Assembly: GCF_003731765.1 (NCBI RefSeq)
Contig: NZ_MOAL01000004.1
Location: 2,542,001 to 2,606,000, forward strand
Direction of reading: 5' to 3'
Length of the DNA: 64,000 nt
Source of the DNA: Pseudomonas chlororaphis
GTDB lineage: Bacteria > Pseudomonadota > Gammaproteobacteria > Pseudomonadales > Pseudomonadaceae
Every line of letters starts with the position of its first letter. Within the stretch, counting starts at the first letter, position 1. Position numbers and translations under genes: made by a program. This document shows, in pieces, positions 26,050 to 34,594 of the stretch. The notes under the pieces were generated by a model that was given only the letters and a program-made list of their open reading frames with translations, had not been told where the DNA came from and did no database searches.

Positions 26050-27501
26050 TCAGAACGGGTAAGGCTGGTCGGAAGGCTCGACCGTGACCCACTTCACTTC
26101 GGTGAACTCATCGATCACGGCGCTGCCATCGAACCGGCCATAGCCACTGTTCTTCATGCCGCCGTAAGGCGCCTGAGGCTCGTTTTGCACGGTGGCGCCG
26201 TTGATGTGCACGCAACCGGCATCCAGGCGGCCGGCCAGGTCCAGGGCCAGGCTGACATTGCGGCTGAAGATCGCCGAGGACAGGCCGAACGCCGTGTCGT
26301 TAGCCACGTCCAGCGCTTGCTCGGCGCCTTTGACGCGCACCACCGTGGTCACCGGGCCGAAGGTTTCCTCATCGTAGATTTCCATCGCCGATGACACTCG
26401 ATCCACCAGGGTCGGCGCCATTTGCGCCTGCTCGGCCAGCCCGCCGGCCACAATCGTCGCGCCCTTGCCAATGGCATCGTCGAGCAACTGGTTGATGCGT
26501 TGTACCGAGCCCTGGGAAATCATCGGGCCGACCACACTGCCCGGGTTGGTCACTGGGCTACCCTGCTCCAGGCCGCGGATACGCGCTGCAAACTTCGCAA
26601 CGAATTCGTCTGCCACGGCGTCATCGACCACAAACCGCTCGGTCGACATGCAGATTTGCCCCTGATACAGAAACGCCCCGAAAATCGCCGCATTGACCGC
26701 GCCCTCCAGGTCGGCGTCTTCGAGCACGATAAACGGCGCCTTGCCGCCCAGCTCCAGCAGGCAGCGCTTGAGGTACTTCGCACTGGTCTGAGCAATCATC
26801 CGGCCCACTTTGGTCGAGCCGGTGAAGTTCACCCGGCGCACGGTGTCGTGGGCAATCAGCGCTTGCGTCACGGCACCGGCATCTTCGGGGGCAGAGATGA
26901 TGAAGTTCACCACGCCAGGCGGAAAACCGGCCTCGTAAAAGGCCTGCGCGAGCAGTTCGTGGGTGCGCGGGCTGTTCTCCGAGCCTTTGAAAATCACGGT
27001 ATTGCCACACGCCAAGGGGTAGGCAATGGCTCGAGTACCGAGGATCACCGGGCCATTCCACGGCGCGATGCTCAATACCGTACCGACGGGCTGACGCAGG
27101 GTGATCGATAAGGTGCCGGGCTTATCGGTGGCCAGGGTCTCGCCCTTGATCTGTGTGGTGAGCGCCGCAGCTTCACGCAGCAGGTTGGCCGACGCTCCCA
27201 CATTGAACTGCGACCACAGCTGCGACGCGCCGATTTCTTCGGCCATGACACTGCACAACAACTCCATTTTGCCTTCCAGTGCATCGGCGGCGGCCAGCAG
27301 CAGGCGGCGGCGTTCGGTCGGGCCGACCTTCGACCAGGTCTTGAACGCTTGCTGCGAAGAGGCCGCGACACGCAGGGCGTCTTCGACGCTGCAAGCGGCG
27401 CCGGTGGTGACCACCTTGCCGCTGACCGGGTCGATACGCTGGTAGGTTTTACCGTCCGAAGCCGCTTGCGGGATATTGTCGATTACGAGCTGAACATTCA
27501 T
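26050..27501 (-). CDS. nahF: Salicylaldehyde dehydrogenase-like enzyme (NahF type)
   Basis: 483 residues, the length of NahF, from ATG 27501 with AAGGA 8-9 nt upstream. Aldehyde dehydrogenase motifs are complete: LSIAPWNGPVILGTRAIAYP, LLELGGKAPFIVLEDADLEG (general base Glu) and YQGQICMSTERFVVDD (catalytic Cys). The PWNGP form and the NPVS-like N-terminus (YQRIDPVSGKV) match the salicylaldehyde/benzaldehyde dehydrogenase branch. It would oxidise salicylaldehyde to salicylate with NAD+. It follows the alcohol dehydrogenase gene by 28 bp and lies in one operon with catA and nahG. A vanillin or benzaldehyde preference cannot be excluded. Confidence 0.85.
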   Translation of the reverse strand: MNVQLVIDNIPQAASDGKTYQRIDPVSGKVVTTGAACSVEDALRVAASSQQAFKTWSKVGPTERRRLLLAAADALEGKMELLCSVMAEEIGASQLWSQFNVGASANLLREAAALTTQIKGETLATDKPGTLSITLRQPVGTVLSIAPWNGPVILGTRAIAYPLACGNTVIFKGSENSPRTHELLAQAFYEAGFPPGVVNFIISAPEDAGAVTQALIAHDTVRRVNFTGSTKVGRMIAQTSAKYLKRCLLELGGKAPFIVLEDADLEGAVNAAIFGAFLYQGQICMSTERFVVDDAVADEFVAKFAARIRGLEQGSPVTNPGSVVGPMISQGSVQRINQLLDDAIGKGATIVAGGLAEQAQMAPTLVDRVSSAMEIYDEETFGPVTTVVRVKGAEQALDVANDTAFGLSSAIFSRNVSLALDLAGRLDAGCVHINGATVQNEPQAPYGGMKNSGYGRFDGSAVIDEFTEVKWVTVEPSDQPYPF

Positions 27502-27529
27502 TTTGGGGTCCTTAGATGAGCCTGAAAAA

Positions 27530-28678
27530 TCACGCCAGGTCGGCCGCTGCCGGCATGCGCAGAATCGGTTTGATCGTGAGGCCGCTTTCGCTGTCGGCCA
27601 TCGCTTCGTTGACTTGGTCAAAGGCGTAGAACCGGCACAGCTTGTCAAACGGGAAGCGGCCTTGCAGGTGCAGGTCGACCAGGGTCGGAATGAAGGCGTT
27701 CGCCACCACGTCGCCCTGGACAATGCCCATGATTCGCTTGCCGGGAATCATCACGTCGTTGATGTTGAACGCCACCTCGGTGCCCATCTTGGTTGCCCCG
27801 ACAATCCCGCAGGTCCCCAGGGTCGTGAGCGCGTCGATGGCCTGGCGCAACACTTCGGCACGCCCGGAGCATTCCAGGCTGTAGTTCACGCCACCGCCGG
27901 TGATCTCACGAATGCGCTGCACAGGGTCCTCTTCCCGGCTGTTGATCACGTGGGTAGCGCCCACTTCAAGCGCCAGGCTCAAGCGGCTCGGCGTCACGTC
28001 GACGGCGATAATGGTGGTAGCCCCGGCCACCTTGGCCGCCATCACCGCCGCCAGGCCTACCGCGCCGGCACCGAACGCCGCGAAACTGGCGCCCGCCTCC
28101 ACTTGCAACGCCTTGAGCACCGAACCCGCGCCCGTCTGAATGCCGCATCCCAGCGGGCCGAGCAATTCGAGCGGGGCCTTTTTCGACACTTTCACCACGC
28201 TGCGCTCGCTGGCGATGACATAGGTCGAAAAAGACGACTGGCCGAAGAAGTGGTCATGTATCGGCGCCGCGTTGTCGCAGCTGCAGGTCGAGGTGCTGCC
28301 ATCGAGGCGCCCACCGCCGAAGTTCAGCGGGTGCATATGGGAGCAATGCGCCGGATGCCCGGTTTCACAAGGTAGGCACAAGCCGCAGGACATGTAGGTC
28401 ATGACCACGTGATCGCCAGGGGCGATGGTGGTGACCGCAGCGCCCACCGACTCGACAACCCCAGCGCCTTCATGACCCAGGACGATCGGCAGTGGCGTGG
28501 GAAACAGCTGGTCACGCACCACCATATCGGTGTGGCAAACCCCCGTCGCGACGATGCGCACACGGACTTCATCGGCGCGCGGAACCGCCAGCTCTGCACG
28601 CTCGAGCTGGAGCCTGCCACCGGCTTCACGCAATACGGCGACTTTGACTTCGATAGGGGCAAGGGTGCTTTGGGACAT
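27530..28678 (-). CDS. Zinc-dependent aryl-alcohol dehydrogenase
   Basis: 382 residues. Catalytic zinc ligands are in TGVCHTDMVV and GHEGAGVVESVG. The structural zinc lobe is partly canonical (CGLCLPCETGHPAHC), and the cofactor fold reads FGAGAVGLAAVMAAKVAG. GAGGATAAACAC precedes the ATG. The sequence resembles XylB/benzyl-alcohol dehydrogenases, which interconvert aromatic alcohols and aldehydes. Next to the salicylaldehyde-type dehydrogenase it would oxidise 2-hydroxybenzyl (salicyl) alcohol or a similar alcohol to the aldehyde. The gap to catA is 42 bp. Confidence 0.87.
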   Translation of the reverse strand: MSQSTLAPIEVKVAVLREAGGRLQLERAELAVPRADEVRVRIVATGVCHTDMVVRDQLFPTPLPIVLGHEGAGVVESVGAAVTTIAPGDHVVMTYMSCGLCLPCETGHPAHCSHMHPLNFGGGRLDGSTSTCSCDNAAPIHDHFFGQSSFSTYVIASERSVVKVSKKAPLELLGPLGCGIQTGAGSVLKALQVEAGASFAAFGAGAVGLAAVMAAKVAGATTIIAVDVTPSRLSLALEVGATHVINSREEDPVQRIREITGGGVNYSLECSGRAEVLRQAIDALTTLGTCGIVGATKMGTEVAFNINDVMIPGKRIMGIVQGDVVANAFIPTLVDLHLQGRFPFDKLCRFYAFDQVNEAMADSESGLTIKPILRMPAAADLA

Positions 28679-28720
28679 GTGTTTATCCTCTTGAATAGTT
28701 TCGGGGGGTGCTGCTTCGAC

Positions 28721-29659
28721 TTACGCGGTTTGCAAGGCACGCGGACGATTGCTGCGCTGTTGCGCTTCAGGGTTGGCTGCCGGACGCAGCTGGAAATCAA
28801 AGGTCATTTGCGCAAAACGCCCAGGCACCTGATGGGCCGCGGCCAAGGCCTGGTCATCGATGAACTGCACCTCGCCGATCAATCCCTCGCGAGTGGCGTA
28901 GGCGAAGTCATCCCAGAGGTACTGGTCGTTGGACAGGTTGATCTGGGTGGTCAAATGCTCGTACCCCGGGGCGGACACGAAGAAGTGGATATGCGCCGGG
29001 CGCTGGCCATGCCGGCCCAGCTGATTCAGGCACTCCTGGGTCGGGCCCTGGGGGTCACAACCGTAGCCCGAGGGGACGATGCTCCTGACCCGGTAACGGC
29101 CGTCGGCGTCGGTCACGATGCGCCGGCGCAGATTGAATTCGGATTGGCTTTTATCGAAGTGGGAGTAATTGCCCTTACTGTCCGCTTGCCACAAGTCCAC
29201 CAAGGCCCCGGCAATCGGCTGGCCTTGCAGGTTGAGGATCTGCCCCTGGACAAAAAATGCAGTGGCGACCTCGTCTTCGGCGCCATCATCCATCCGGGCA
29301 TAACCCTGGCTGAGGGGGGCACCCGCTACATACAACGGCCCTTCAATCGTCCGCGGCGTGCCCCCGGTACGCCCTGCTTCGGCTTCCTTGGCATCGTTGA
29401 GCAGATCGAGAAAGTGCTCCACGCCCAGGCCTGCCGCCAGCAACCCGGCCTCGTTGCTTTTGCCGAGGCGGTTGATGTATTCGACACCGGCCCAGAACTC
29501 ACCGTCACTGATCTGCAGTTCTTCAATGAGCCTGGCGGTTTCTTGCAGAATACGGAATACGATTTGTTTGTTGCGCGGGTTACCCGCCGTGTTCTTCAGC
29601 CCTGCTGCGTCCTGGAAAAACTCAAGCATTGGGGCGGTATGGGAAATGCTGACAGCCAT
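28721..29659 (-). CDS. catA: Catechol 1,2-dioxygenase
   Basis: 312 residues, the usual CatA length. The non-heme Fe(III) ligands are visible: Tyr165 (GNYSHFD), Tyr199 (PSGYGCDP), His223 and His225 (RPAHIHFFVS). The N-terminal helical linker domain and EGPLYVAGAP are typical. It performs intradiol cleavage of catechol to cis,cis-muconate. It follows the salicylate hydroxylase, whose product is catechol. No catB or catC (muconate processing) is in the window, so the rest of the ortho pathway must be encoded elsewhere. Confidence 0.95.
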   Translation of the reverse strand: MAVSISHTAPMLEFFQDAAGLKNTAGNPRNKQIVFRILQETARLIEELQISDGEFWAGVEYINRLGKSNEAGLLAAGLGVEHFLDLLNDAKEAEAGRTGGTPRTIEGPLYVAGAPLSQGYARMDDGAEDEVATAFFVQGQILNLQGQPIAGALVDLWQADSKGNYSHFDKSQSEFNLRRRIVTDADGRYRVRSIVPSGYGCDPQGPTQECLNQLGRHGQRPAHIHFFVSAPGYEHLTTQINLSNDQYLWDDFAYATREGLIGEVQFIDDQALAAAHQVPGRFAQMTFDFQLRPAANPEAQQRSNRPRALQTA

Positions 29660-29738
29660 TGAGGTTTCACCTGTTTTTTATTGTGGGTGTAGCGCGCCAG
29701 CCGCTGGGAATGGGAACTGGCGCATTGCTGGAATGCAG

Positions 29739-31022
29739 TCAGACCGTCTCTGACCACCCGAGCCGGGTGCGAGCCTCGGCCAGGTCCGAGTGCAGATCGT
29801 GGTCCCACAGCCAGTCGAAACGACTGGCCAGGGTGCTCGACAGAAGGGGCTCATGATCTTCGACCTGGCGATCTCGGAACTCATAGAGCTCGCCGGCTTC
29901 CCAGGAGGTTCGCTGAACACGGCAAGCGCGGGGGCGGCGGATAGCGTCGTACACCTCCAACACGTTTTGCGCATCACCCTGAAGCACCCGCGGGTCCCCC
30001 AGAAGGCGTGCAAGCAGCCAGGCATCTTCCAAGCCCTGCCCCGCCCCGGCACCTTGGTGAGGGAGCATTGCGTGGGCAGCATCACCGATCAGCCCGACAC
30101 GGCCGTGGGTATAGCCTGCCAGCTCGTCCAACTCGTGAAGTGCCCAGAGGGTGGGCGCGGGAATGCATTCAAGCAGCACGCGAACCGCATCCCCCCAATG
30201 CGCGAAAGCGTCCAGCATCTGGGCCTGGCTGGTGCTCTTGACCCATGGCGTGTCTTGCGGCCATACCGGGTTGGGATCGGTGCGATCAGACACAAAGGCG
30301 ACCACGTTGATCAATCGGCCCTGCTTGACCGGAAAAGTGAGGATGTGGGCGTCGAGCCCCAGGTACATTTGCGGGACGTTGATCAGGTGTTCATCCACAC
30401 CTGCAGCGCGATAGGCGGCACGTAATTGCTCACTGTCGATCATGCCTCGATAGGCACAGGTGCCACTGAATCGAGGCGCGACCAAAGGCTGGCCGATGCC
30501 CTCAAGCACATAGTCACGAATCGAGGATTTGATGCCGTCGGCGGCGATCAGCAGGTCGCACTGATAATCGGAGCCATCGGTGAACTGAACGCTGACCCTG
30601 TCCTGTTCCTCGTGGACGCTGACTGCACGCTTGTCGAAGCAGGCGATACCCTCCGGAAGTTGCGTGGCCAGGGCGTCGAGAAAATCGGCGCGGTGGACGG
30701 AAGACTGGCCGACGCCCTGGGCGATACTGGCCCCGAGGTAACCGGCATCGACGCCCCGGCGCCATTCAAACCAGATGTCTTGCCAGGGTTGCGGGGTGCG
30801 GTCCGCGATGCGCTCGTAGGGCTTGCCGATCCCCAGCCCCTCGATGGCCCGGACGGCGTTCGCCCCAAAGGACACGCCCGCACCGACCTCGCCAAAGGCT
30901 GGCGCGGCTTCAAATAATTTCACGTCCAGATGCTGATGACGGCACAGATCCAGTGCCAGGGCGACGCCAGCGATACCGCCGCCGACAATGCCCACTTGCA
31001 AGACAGAATGAGGGCTACTCAT
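29739..31022 (-). CDS. nahG: Salicylate 1-monooxygenase (salicylate hydroxylase)
   Basis: 427 residues from ATG 31022. The FAD dinucleotide motif is VGIVGGGIAGVALALDLCRH, the DG motif LLIAADGIKSSIRD, and the second FAD motif VGLIGDAAHAMLPHQGAGAG. Many stretches match remembered NahG, such as FEAAPAFGEVGAGVSFG, DIWFEWRRG, RFSGTCAYRGM and the C-terminal FDWLWDHDL. The enzyme uses NADH and O2 to convert salicylate to catechol with loss of CO2. It is divergent from the NahR-type gene, and catA follows after a 79-bp gap. Confidence 0.95.
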   Translation of the reverse strand: MSSPHSVLQVGIVGGGIAGVALALDLCRHQHLDVKLFEAAPAFGEVGAGVSFGANAVRAIEGLGIGKPYERIADRTPQPWQDIWFEWRRGVDAGYLGASIAQGVGQSSVHRADFLDALATQLPEGIACFDKRAVSVHEEQDRVSVQFTDGSDYQCDLLIAADGIKSSIRDYVLEGIGQPLVAPRFSGTCAYRGMIDSEQLRAAYRAAGVDEHLINVPQMYLGLDAHILTFPVKQGRLINVVAFVSDRTDPNPVWPQDTPWVKSTSQAQMLDAFAHWGDAVRVLLECIPAPTLWALHELDELAGYTHGRVGLIGDAAHAMLPHQGAGAGQGLEDAWLLARLLGDPRVLQGDAQNVLEVYDAIRRPRACRVQRTSWEAGELYEFRDRQVEDHEPLLSSTLASRFDWLWDHDLHSDLAEARTRLGWSETV

Positions 31023-31169
31023 GGAGAAAACCTTGTGTGTTGTTTTTGGAATGGCCCGATCATGACTATTCACAAAGCATTGATAAATGCCCTAAACCCC
31101 ATACAAACTATCACCAGCCTGAATACTCATTCAGCCCTCAGAAACTGCCCCCAGCCGAGTGAAGTCGCG

Positions 31170-32069
31170 ATGAACCTGCGAGAACTGGATCTGAATCTGT
31201 TGGTGATCTTCCACCAACTGCTTATGGATCGAAGCGTTTCAACTACGGCCGAAAACCTGGGGCTGACCCAGCCGGCCGTGAGCAACGCGCTCAAGCGCCT
31301 GCGCACCACGTTTAACGACGAGTTGTTTGTGCGCACCAATCATGGGATGCAGCCAACGCCCTATGCCGCTCAACTGGCCGACCCGATTTCTCAGGCGATC
31401 AACCTGCTGCACGGTGCGATCAATCGTCATGACGCGTTCGATCCGGCCACCAGCCAGAAGCGCTTTGTCGTGGCGATGACCGACATCGGGGAGATTTACT
31501 TTGTGCCACGGTTGATCGACGCCTTGCTCAAACAGGCACCTGGGATATCGGTCAGCACACGGCGCAGCAATGCCGAGCTGTCCGATAACCTGGCCAATGG
31601 CGAGGTGGACTTGGCCGTTGGATTGCTGCCGGATCTGCAAGCGGGGTTCTATCAGAGGCGCCTGTTCCACCATCGCTACGTGTGTTTGTGCCGCAAGGAT
31701 CACCCGCTCACCAAACAGCCCATGACACGGGAGAGCTTTTGCGAGTTCGGCCATGTGAGGATCGTCGCCGCCAGCACAGGGCATGGGGAGATCGATACAC
31801 ACATGCAGCGGGCCGGCCTGCAACGAGACATTCGGCTGGAGGTCCCACACTTTGTCGCGGTCGGGCATATCCTGCAGAACACCGACCTGATCGCCACAGT
31901 GCCCGAGCGTTTCGCCAACAGTTGCGTCGGCCCTTTCGGATTGACCAGCCTGCCGTTGCCGTTACCGCTCCCCGAGATCGCCATCAATCTGTTCTGGCAC
32001 GGTAAATACAACCGGGACCCGGCCAACAAATGGTTCCGGCAACTGATGTTTGATCTGTTCAGCGATTGA
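31170..32069 (+). CDS. nahR: NahR/SalR-type LysR activator
   Basis: 299 residues (NahR is 300) from ATG 31170; the frame open upstream covers the promoter region. The N-terminus MNLRELDLNLLVIFHQLLMD and the helix-turn-helix with AENLGLTQPAVSNALKRLR are nearly those of NahR. So are internal stretches such as AMTDIGEIYFVPRL, DLAVGLLPDLQ, YVCLCRKDHP, IRLEVPHFVAVGHIL and the C-terminus LRQLMFDLF-like. NahR activates salicylate genes when salicylate binds. The 147-bp divergent gap to nahG holds ATTCAC (31068) and TGAT (31081), the two halves of the NahR site, but spaced 7 rather than 5 nt. Confidence 0.92.
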   Translation: MNLRELDLNLLVIFHQLLMDRSVSTTAENLGLTQPAVSNALKRLRTTFNDELFVRTNHGMQPTPYAAQLADPISQAINLLHGAINRHDAFDPATSQKRFVVAMTDIGEIYFVPRLIDALLKQAPGISVSTRRSNAELSDNLANGEVDLAVGLLPDLQAGFYQRRLFHHRYVCLCRKDHPLTKQPMTRESFCEFGHVRIVAASTGHGEIDTHMQRAGLQRDIRLEVPHFVAVGHILQNTDLIATVPERFANSCVGPFGLTSLPLPLPLPEIAINLFWHGKYNRDPANKWFRQLMFDLFSD

Positions 32070-32111
32070 GCGGATCAAGGCTGACGATATCGCGGCGCTG
32101 ATCCAACCGGG

Positions 32112-33014
32112 TTACTGCCAATGCTTGCAGAGCTTGACCAGTTCATCGACCACGTAGCGCACCTTCGGCCGCAGATGGGAGACCTTTGGCCAGACTGCGT
32201 GCACATCGACAGCCTCCGGCTCATAGGCTTCCAGCACCTCCACCAGCCTGCCCGCTTCAATATCGTCCCGGAACAGGCTGCGCGGCATCTGGCATAAACC
32301 GGTGCCGGCGACGGCGGCGAGAATCATCGCTTCCCCGTCACCAATCTGATGGGTCGACGGTGGCGCGTAGCGTACGGTTTGCCCCGCCTGGGCGACTCGC
32401 CACGACAAGGGTTGGCCGCGTCGATGGCCGACAATGCAACGGTGATGGCTGAGGTCCTCCAGGGTCTGTGGCACCCCGTGGCGCGCCAGGTAATCCGGGG
32501 CGGCACAAATGGCCCAACGTTGCCGGGCCAGCCGGCGCGCCACCAGGCCGCTGGTGTCTTGCAATTCGCCAAAGCGCACCAACAAATCGATCCCCTCCTC
32601 GATGGGGTCCACCAGGTGGTCGGAAAACGTCAGGTTCAGGTGCAAGGCCGGGTACTTGTTGGCGATCTCAAACAGTAACGGAGCCACGACCCGACGCCCG
32701 AAGGCCACTGGGATGTCGACTCGCAGGCGCCCGGAAGGCTCACCGCCGCCAGGGCCCAGCCCGCTCTCGGCGGCACCAATTTCCTCAAGGGCTGTCGAGC
32801 ACGCCACGAAATAGGCCTCGCCATCGGCCGTCAGGGAAATCCGCCGAGTGGTTCGATGAAACAGCTGCGTACCCAGGCGTTCCTCGAGACGCGCAATGGC
32901 TTTGCCCACCGCGGATTTTGACAGGCCCAGGCGCTCGGCCGCCTGGGTGAAGCTGGTCGAGCGCGCGGCTACGACGAACGTGATAACGCCCTGGAAAGAA
33001 TCGATAGGAACCAT
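32112..33014 (-). CDS. LysR family transcriptional regulator
   Basis: About 300 residues (ATG 33014; GTG 33020 also possible). N-terminal helix-turn-helix SFTQAAERLGLSKSAVGKAI, then the CrgA-like branch signature FHRTTRRISLTADGEAYF. It is divergent from the tautomerase gene at 33179, which begins a run of small redox genes, so it probably controls them. It is convergent with the NahR-type gene. Confidence 0.88.
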   Translation of the reverse strand: MVPIDSFQGVITFVVAARSTSFTQAAERLGLSKSAVGKAIARLEERLGTQLFHRTTRRISLTADGEAYFVACSTALEEIGAAESGLGPGGGEPSGRLRVDIPVAFGRRVVAPLLFEIANKYPALHLNLTFSDHLVDPIEEGIDLLVRFGELQDTSGLVARRLARQRWAICAAPDYLARHGVPQTLEDLSHHRCIVGHRRGQPLSWRVAQAGQTVRYAPPSTHQIGDGEAMILAAVAGTGLCQMPRSLFRDDIEAGRLVEVLEAYEPEAVDVHAVWPKVSHLRPKVRYVVDELVKLCKHWQ

Positions 33015-33178
33015 GCCCACTCGCCAATTGTAGAGTTTAAGTCTACCCAGATTATAGTTTCAGGCGGTTTATCGCCAGATCACTCAACAGTAGGATGAAT
33101 TCCAGAAAGACAACGGTGCAGATCGTGACCGCACATCGTGCACCTCTCTCCAGATCAAAGCCCCAAGAGGACACCCAC

Positions 33179-33376
33179 ATGCCCGTAGTACGAGTGAGCT
33201 GGTTCGAAGGTAAAGAACACGCACAGAAAGCCGCTGTCGCCGCCGACATCACCGACAGCATCGTCAAGCACACCGGCACCGATGCCAGCTATGTCTACGT
33301 CATTTTTGAAGACGTGGCGGCGTCGGACTGGGCTGGCGCAGGAAAACTGTTCGGGGAAGCGCCCGAGAAATCCTGA
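33179..33376 (+). CDS. 4-oxalocrotonate tautomerase family protein
   Basis: 65 residues from ATG 33179 with AAGAGGA upstream. Pro follows the initiator Met (MPVVRVSWFEGKEHAQKAA), giving the catalytic N-terminal proline of the family. ADITDSIVKHTGTDASYVYVIFEDV is the typical helix-strand core. Such short tautomerases interconvert keto and enol acids or act promiscuously. First gene of a small rightward set opposite a LysR regulator. The usual Arg11 is not obvious, so activity on 2-oxo-hexenedioate is uncertain. Confidence 0.85.
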   Translation: MPVVRVSWFEGKEHAQKAAVAADITDSIVKHTGTDASYVYVIFEDVAASDWAGAGKLFGEAPEKS

Positions 33377-33459
33377 CCCCATCAGCACTGACTGCATCGG
33401 CTTGGTCAGCGGTGCATCCTCAACAGGCTTTCAAGAGGCCCCTGACGGAAGAACGACCC

Positions 33460-33813
33460 ATGCATCCCCATATTTCCTGCCTGTTCTCCCTCGCGGTAAA
33501 ACCCGCCGAGTTCGCCGAGTTCAAGGCGCTGATCGCCACCATCGTGGCCGCGACCCGCGCCGAGCCAGGCACCCTGGTTTACGAATACAGCGTCAACGAA
33601 GACCAGAGCACGGTTCACATTCTTGAGCGCTATAACGCCGATGCCGTCGTCAGTCACGTCGACACCACCTTTGCACCGTTCGGCAAGCGCTTCCTCGAGC
33701 TGTGCACCGTCACCAGCCTGGTGGTCTACGGCACACCGGACGCAGAAGTCCGTAAACGCCTGGACCCGTTTGGCGCGGTGTACATGACCCCCTTCGACGG
33801 TTTCAGCCGCTAA
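33460..33813 (+). CDS. ABM-domain (quinol monooxygenase YgiN-like) protein
   Basis: 117 residues from ATG 33460 with GGAAGAA upstream. An antibiotic-biosynthesis-monooxygenase fold is indicated by HISCLFSLAVKPAEFAEFKA, TRAEPGTLVYEYSVNEDQ and VHILERYNADAVVSHV. These cofactor-free dimeric proteins oxidise quinols or act on small aromatics. It sits between a tautomerase and a nitroreductase, which fits quinone and xenobiotic handling. Function by family only. Confidence 0.8.
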   Translation: MHPHISCLFSLAVKPAEFAEFKALIATIVAATRAEPGTLVYEYSVNEDQSTVHILERYNADAVVSHVDTTFAPFGKRFLELCTVTSLVVYGTPDAEVRKRLDPFGAVYMTPFDGFSR

Positions 33814-33884
33814 GCCCCATGACGGCGCAGGCTTGACGGCACCATCAGGGCTGCGCCCTTTTCCCTTCCCGCACAGAGATCACC

Positions 33885-34499
33885 ATGTCCGGTATTGCTG
33901 AAGTTATTAAGTCCCGAATTTCCGCCAACAGCTACGACACTGAACGCCAACTGAGCGATCAACAAATCGCCGAGCTGATCGATCTGGCAACACACGCCCC
34001 CTCTGCCTTCAACCTTCAGAACTGGAAGTTCCTGGCCGTGCGCAGCACCGACGCCAAGGCACGCTTGCTGCCATTGGCTTTCGGCCAACAGAAGATCATG
34101 GATGCAGCCGTGACCTTTATTGTCTGTGGCACCCTCAAGCCCCATGAAACACTGCCGGCGACCCTGAAACCGACACTCGATGCCGGCATCATTGACCAGG
34201 CGATCTACGACATGTGGGTGGGCGCGGCTCAAGGCATGTACCAGGAAAACCCGCAGTTGCAACGCGACGAAGCGATCCGCTCAGGCTCACTCGCCGCCAT
34301 GACCTTGATGCTGGCAGCCAAGGGCCAGGGCTTGGTTTCCACCCCCATGATCGGCTTCGATCAGGCGGCCGTGGCCAAAGAGTTTGCGCTCTCGGACGTG
34401 GAAATTCCGGTCATGTTGGTCACCGTTGGCTATCCAGGCTCGGCCAACTGGCCGCAAAAGCCCCGTAAAGCCGTCAACGACGTGCTGCTGTTCGTATAA
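33885..34499 (+). CDS. Nitroreductase family oxidoreductase
   Basis: 204 residues. FMN-binding signature RISANSYDTERQLSDQQIAEL and the ATHAPSAFNLQNWKFLAV motif of NfsB/YdgI-like enzymes. Family members reduce nitroaromatics, quinones or enones with NAD(P)H. It lies 71 bp after the ABM gene in the same direction and probably shares the LysR control from 33014. Confidence 0.88.
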   Translation: MSGIAEVIKSRISANSYDTERQLSDQQIAELIDLATHAPSAFNLQNWKFLAVRSTDAKARLLPLAFGQQKIMDAAVTFIVCGTLKPHETLPATLKPTLDAGIIDQAIYDMWVGAAQGMYQENPQLQRDEAIRSGSLAAMTLMLAAKGQGLVSTPMIGFDQAAVAKEFALSDVEIPVMLVTVGYPGSANWPQKPRKAVNDVLLFV

Positions 34500-34594
34500 C
34501 CCCATGGCACGAACGCTGGCGAAGCCTGGCTTCGTCAGTGGCGGCTGCTCGCTTCACAACCATGACCTACCAAGGGCATTGAAAGACCACCGTT

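Noticed and set aside
27530..28678. Idea that the aryl-alcohol dehydrogenase is a second formaldehyde dehydrogenase
   Set aside because: It lacks the class III signatures seen in the frmA product at 43570 and sits within the salicylate operon.
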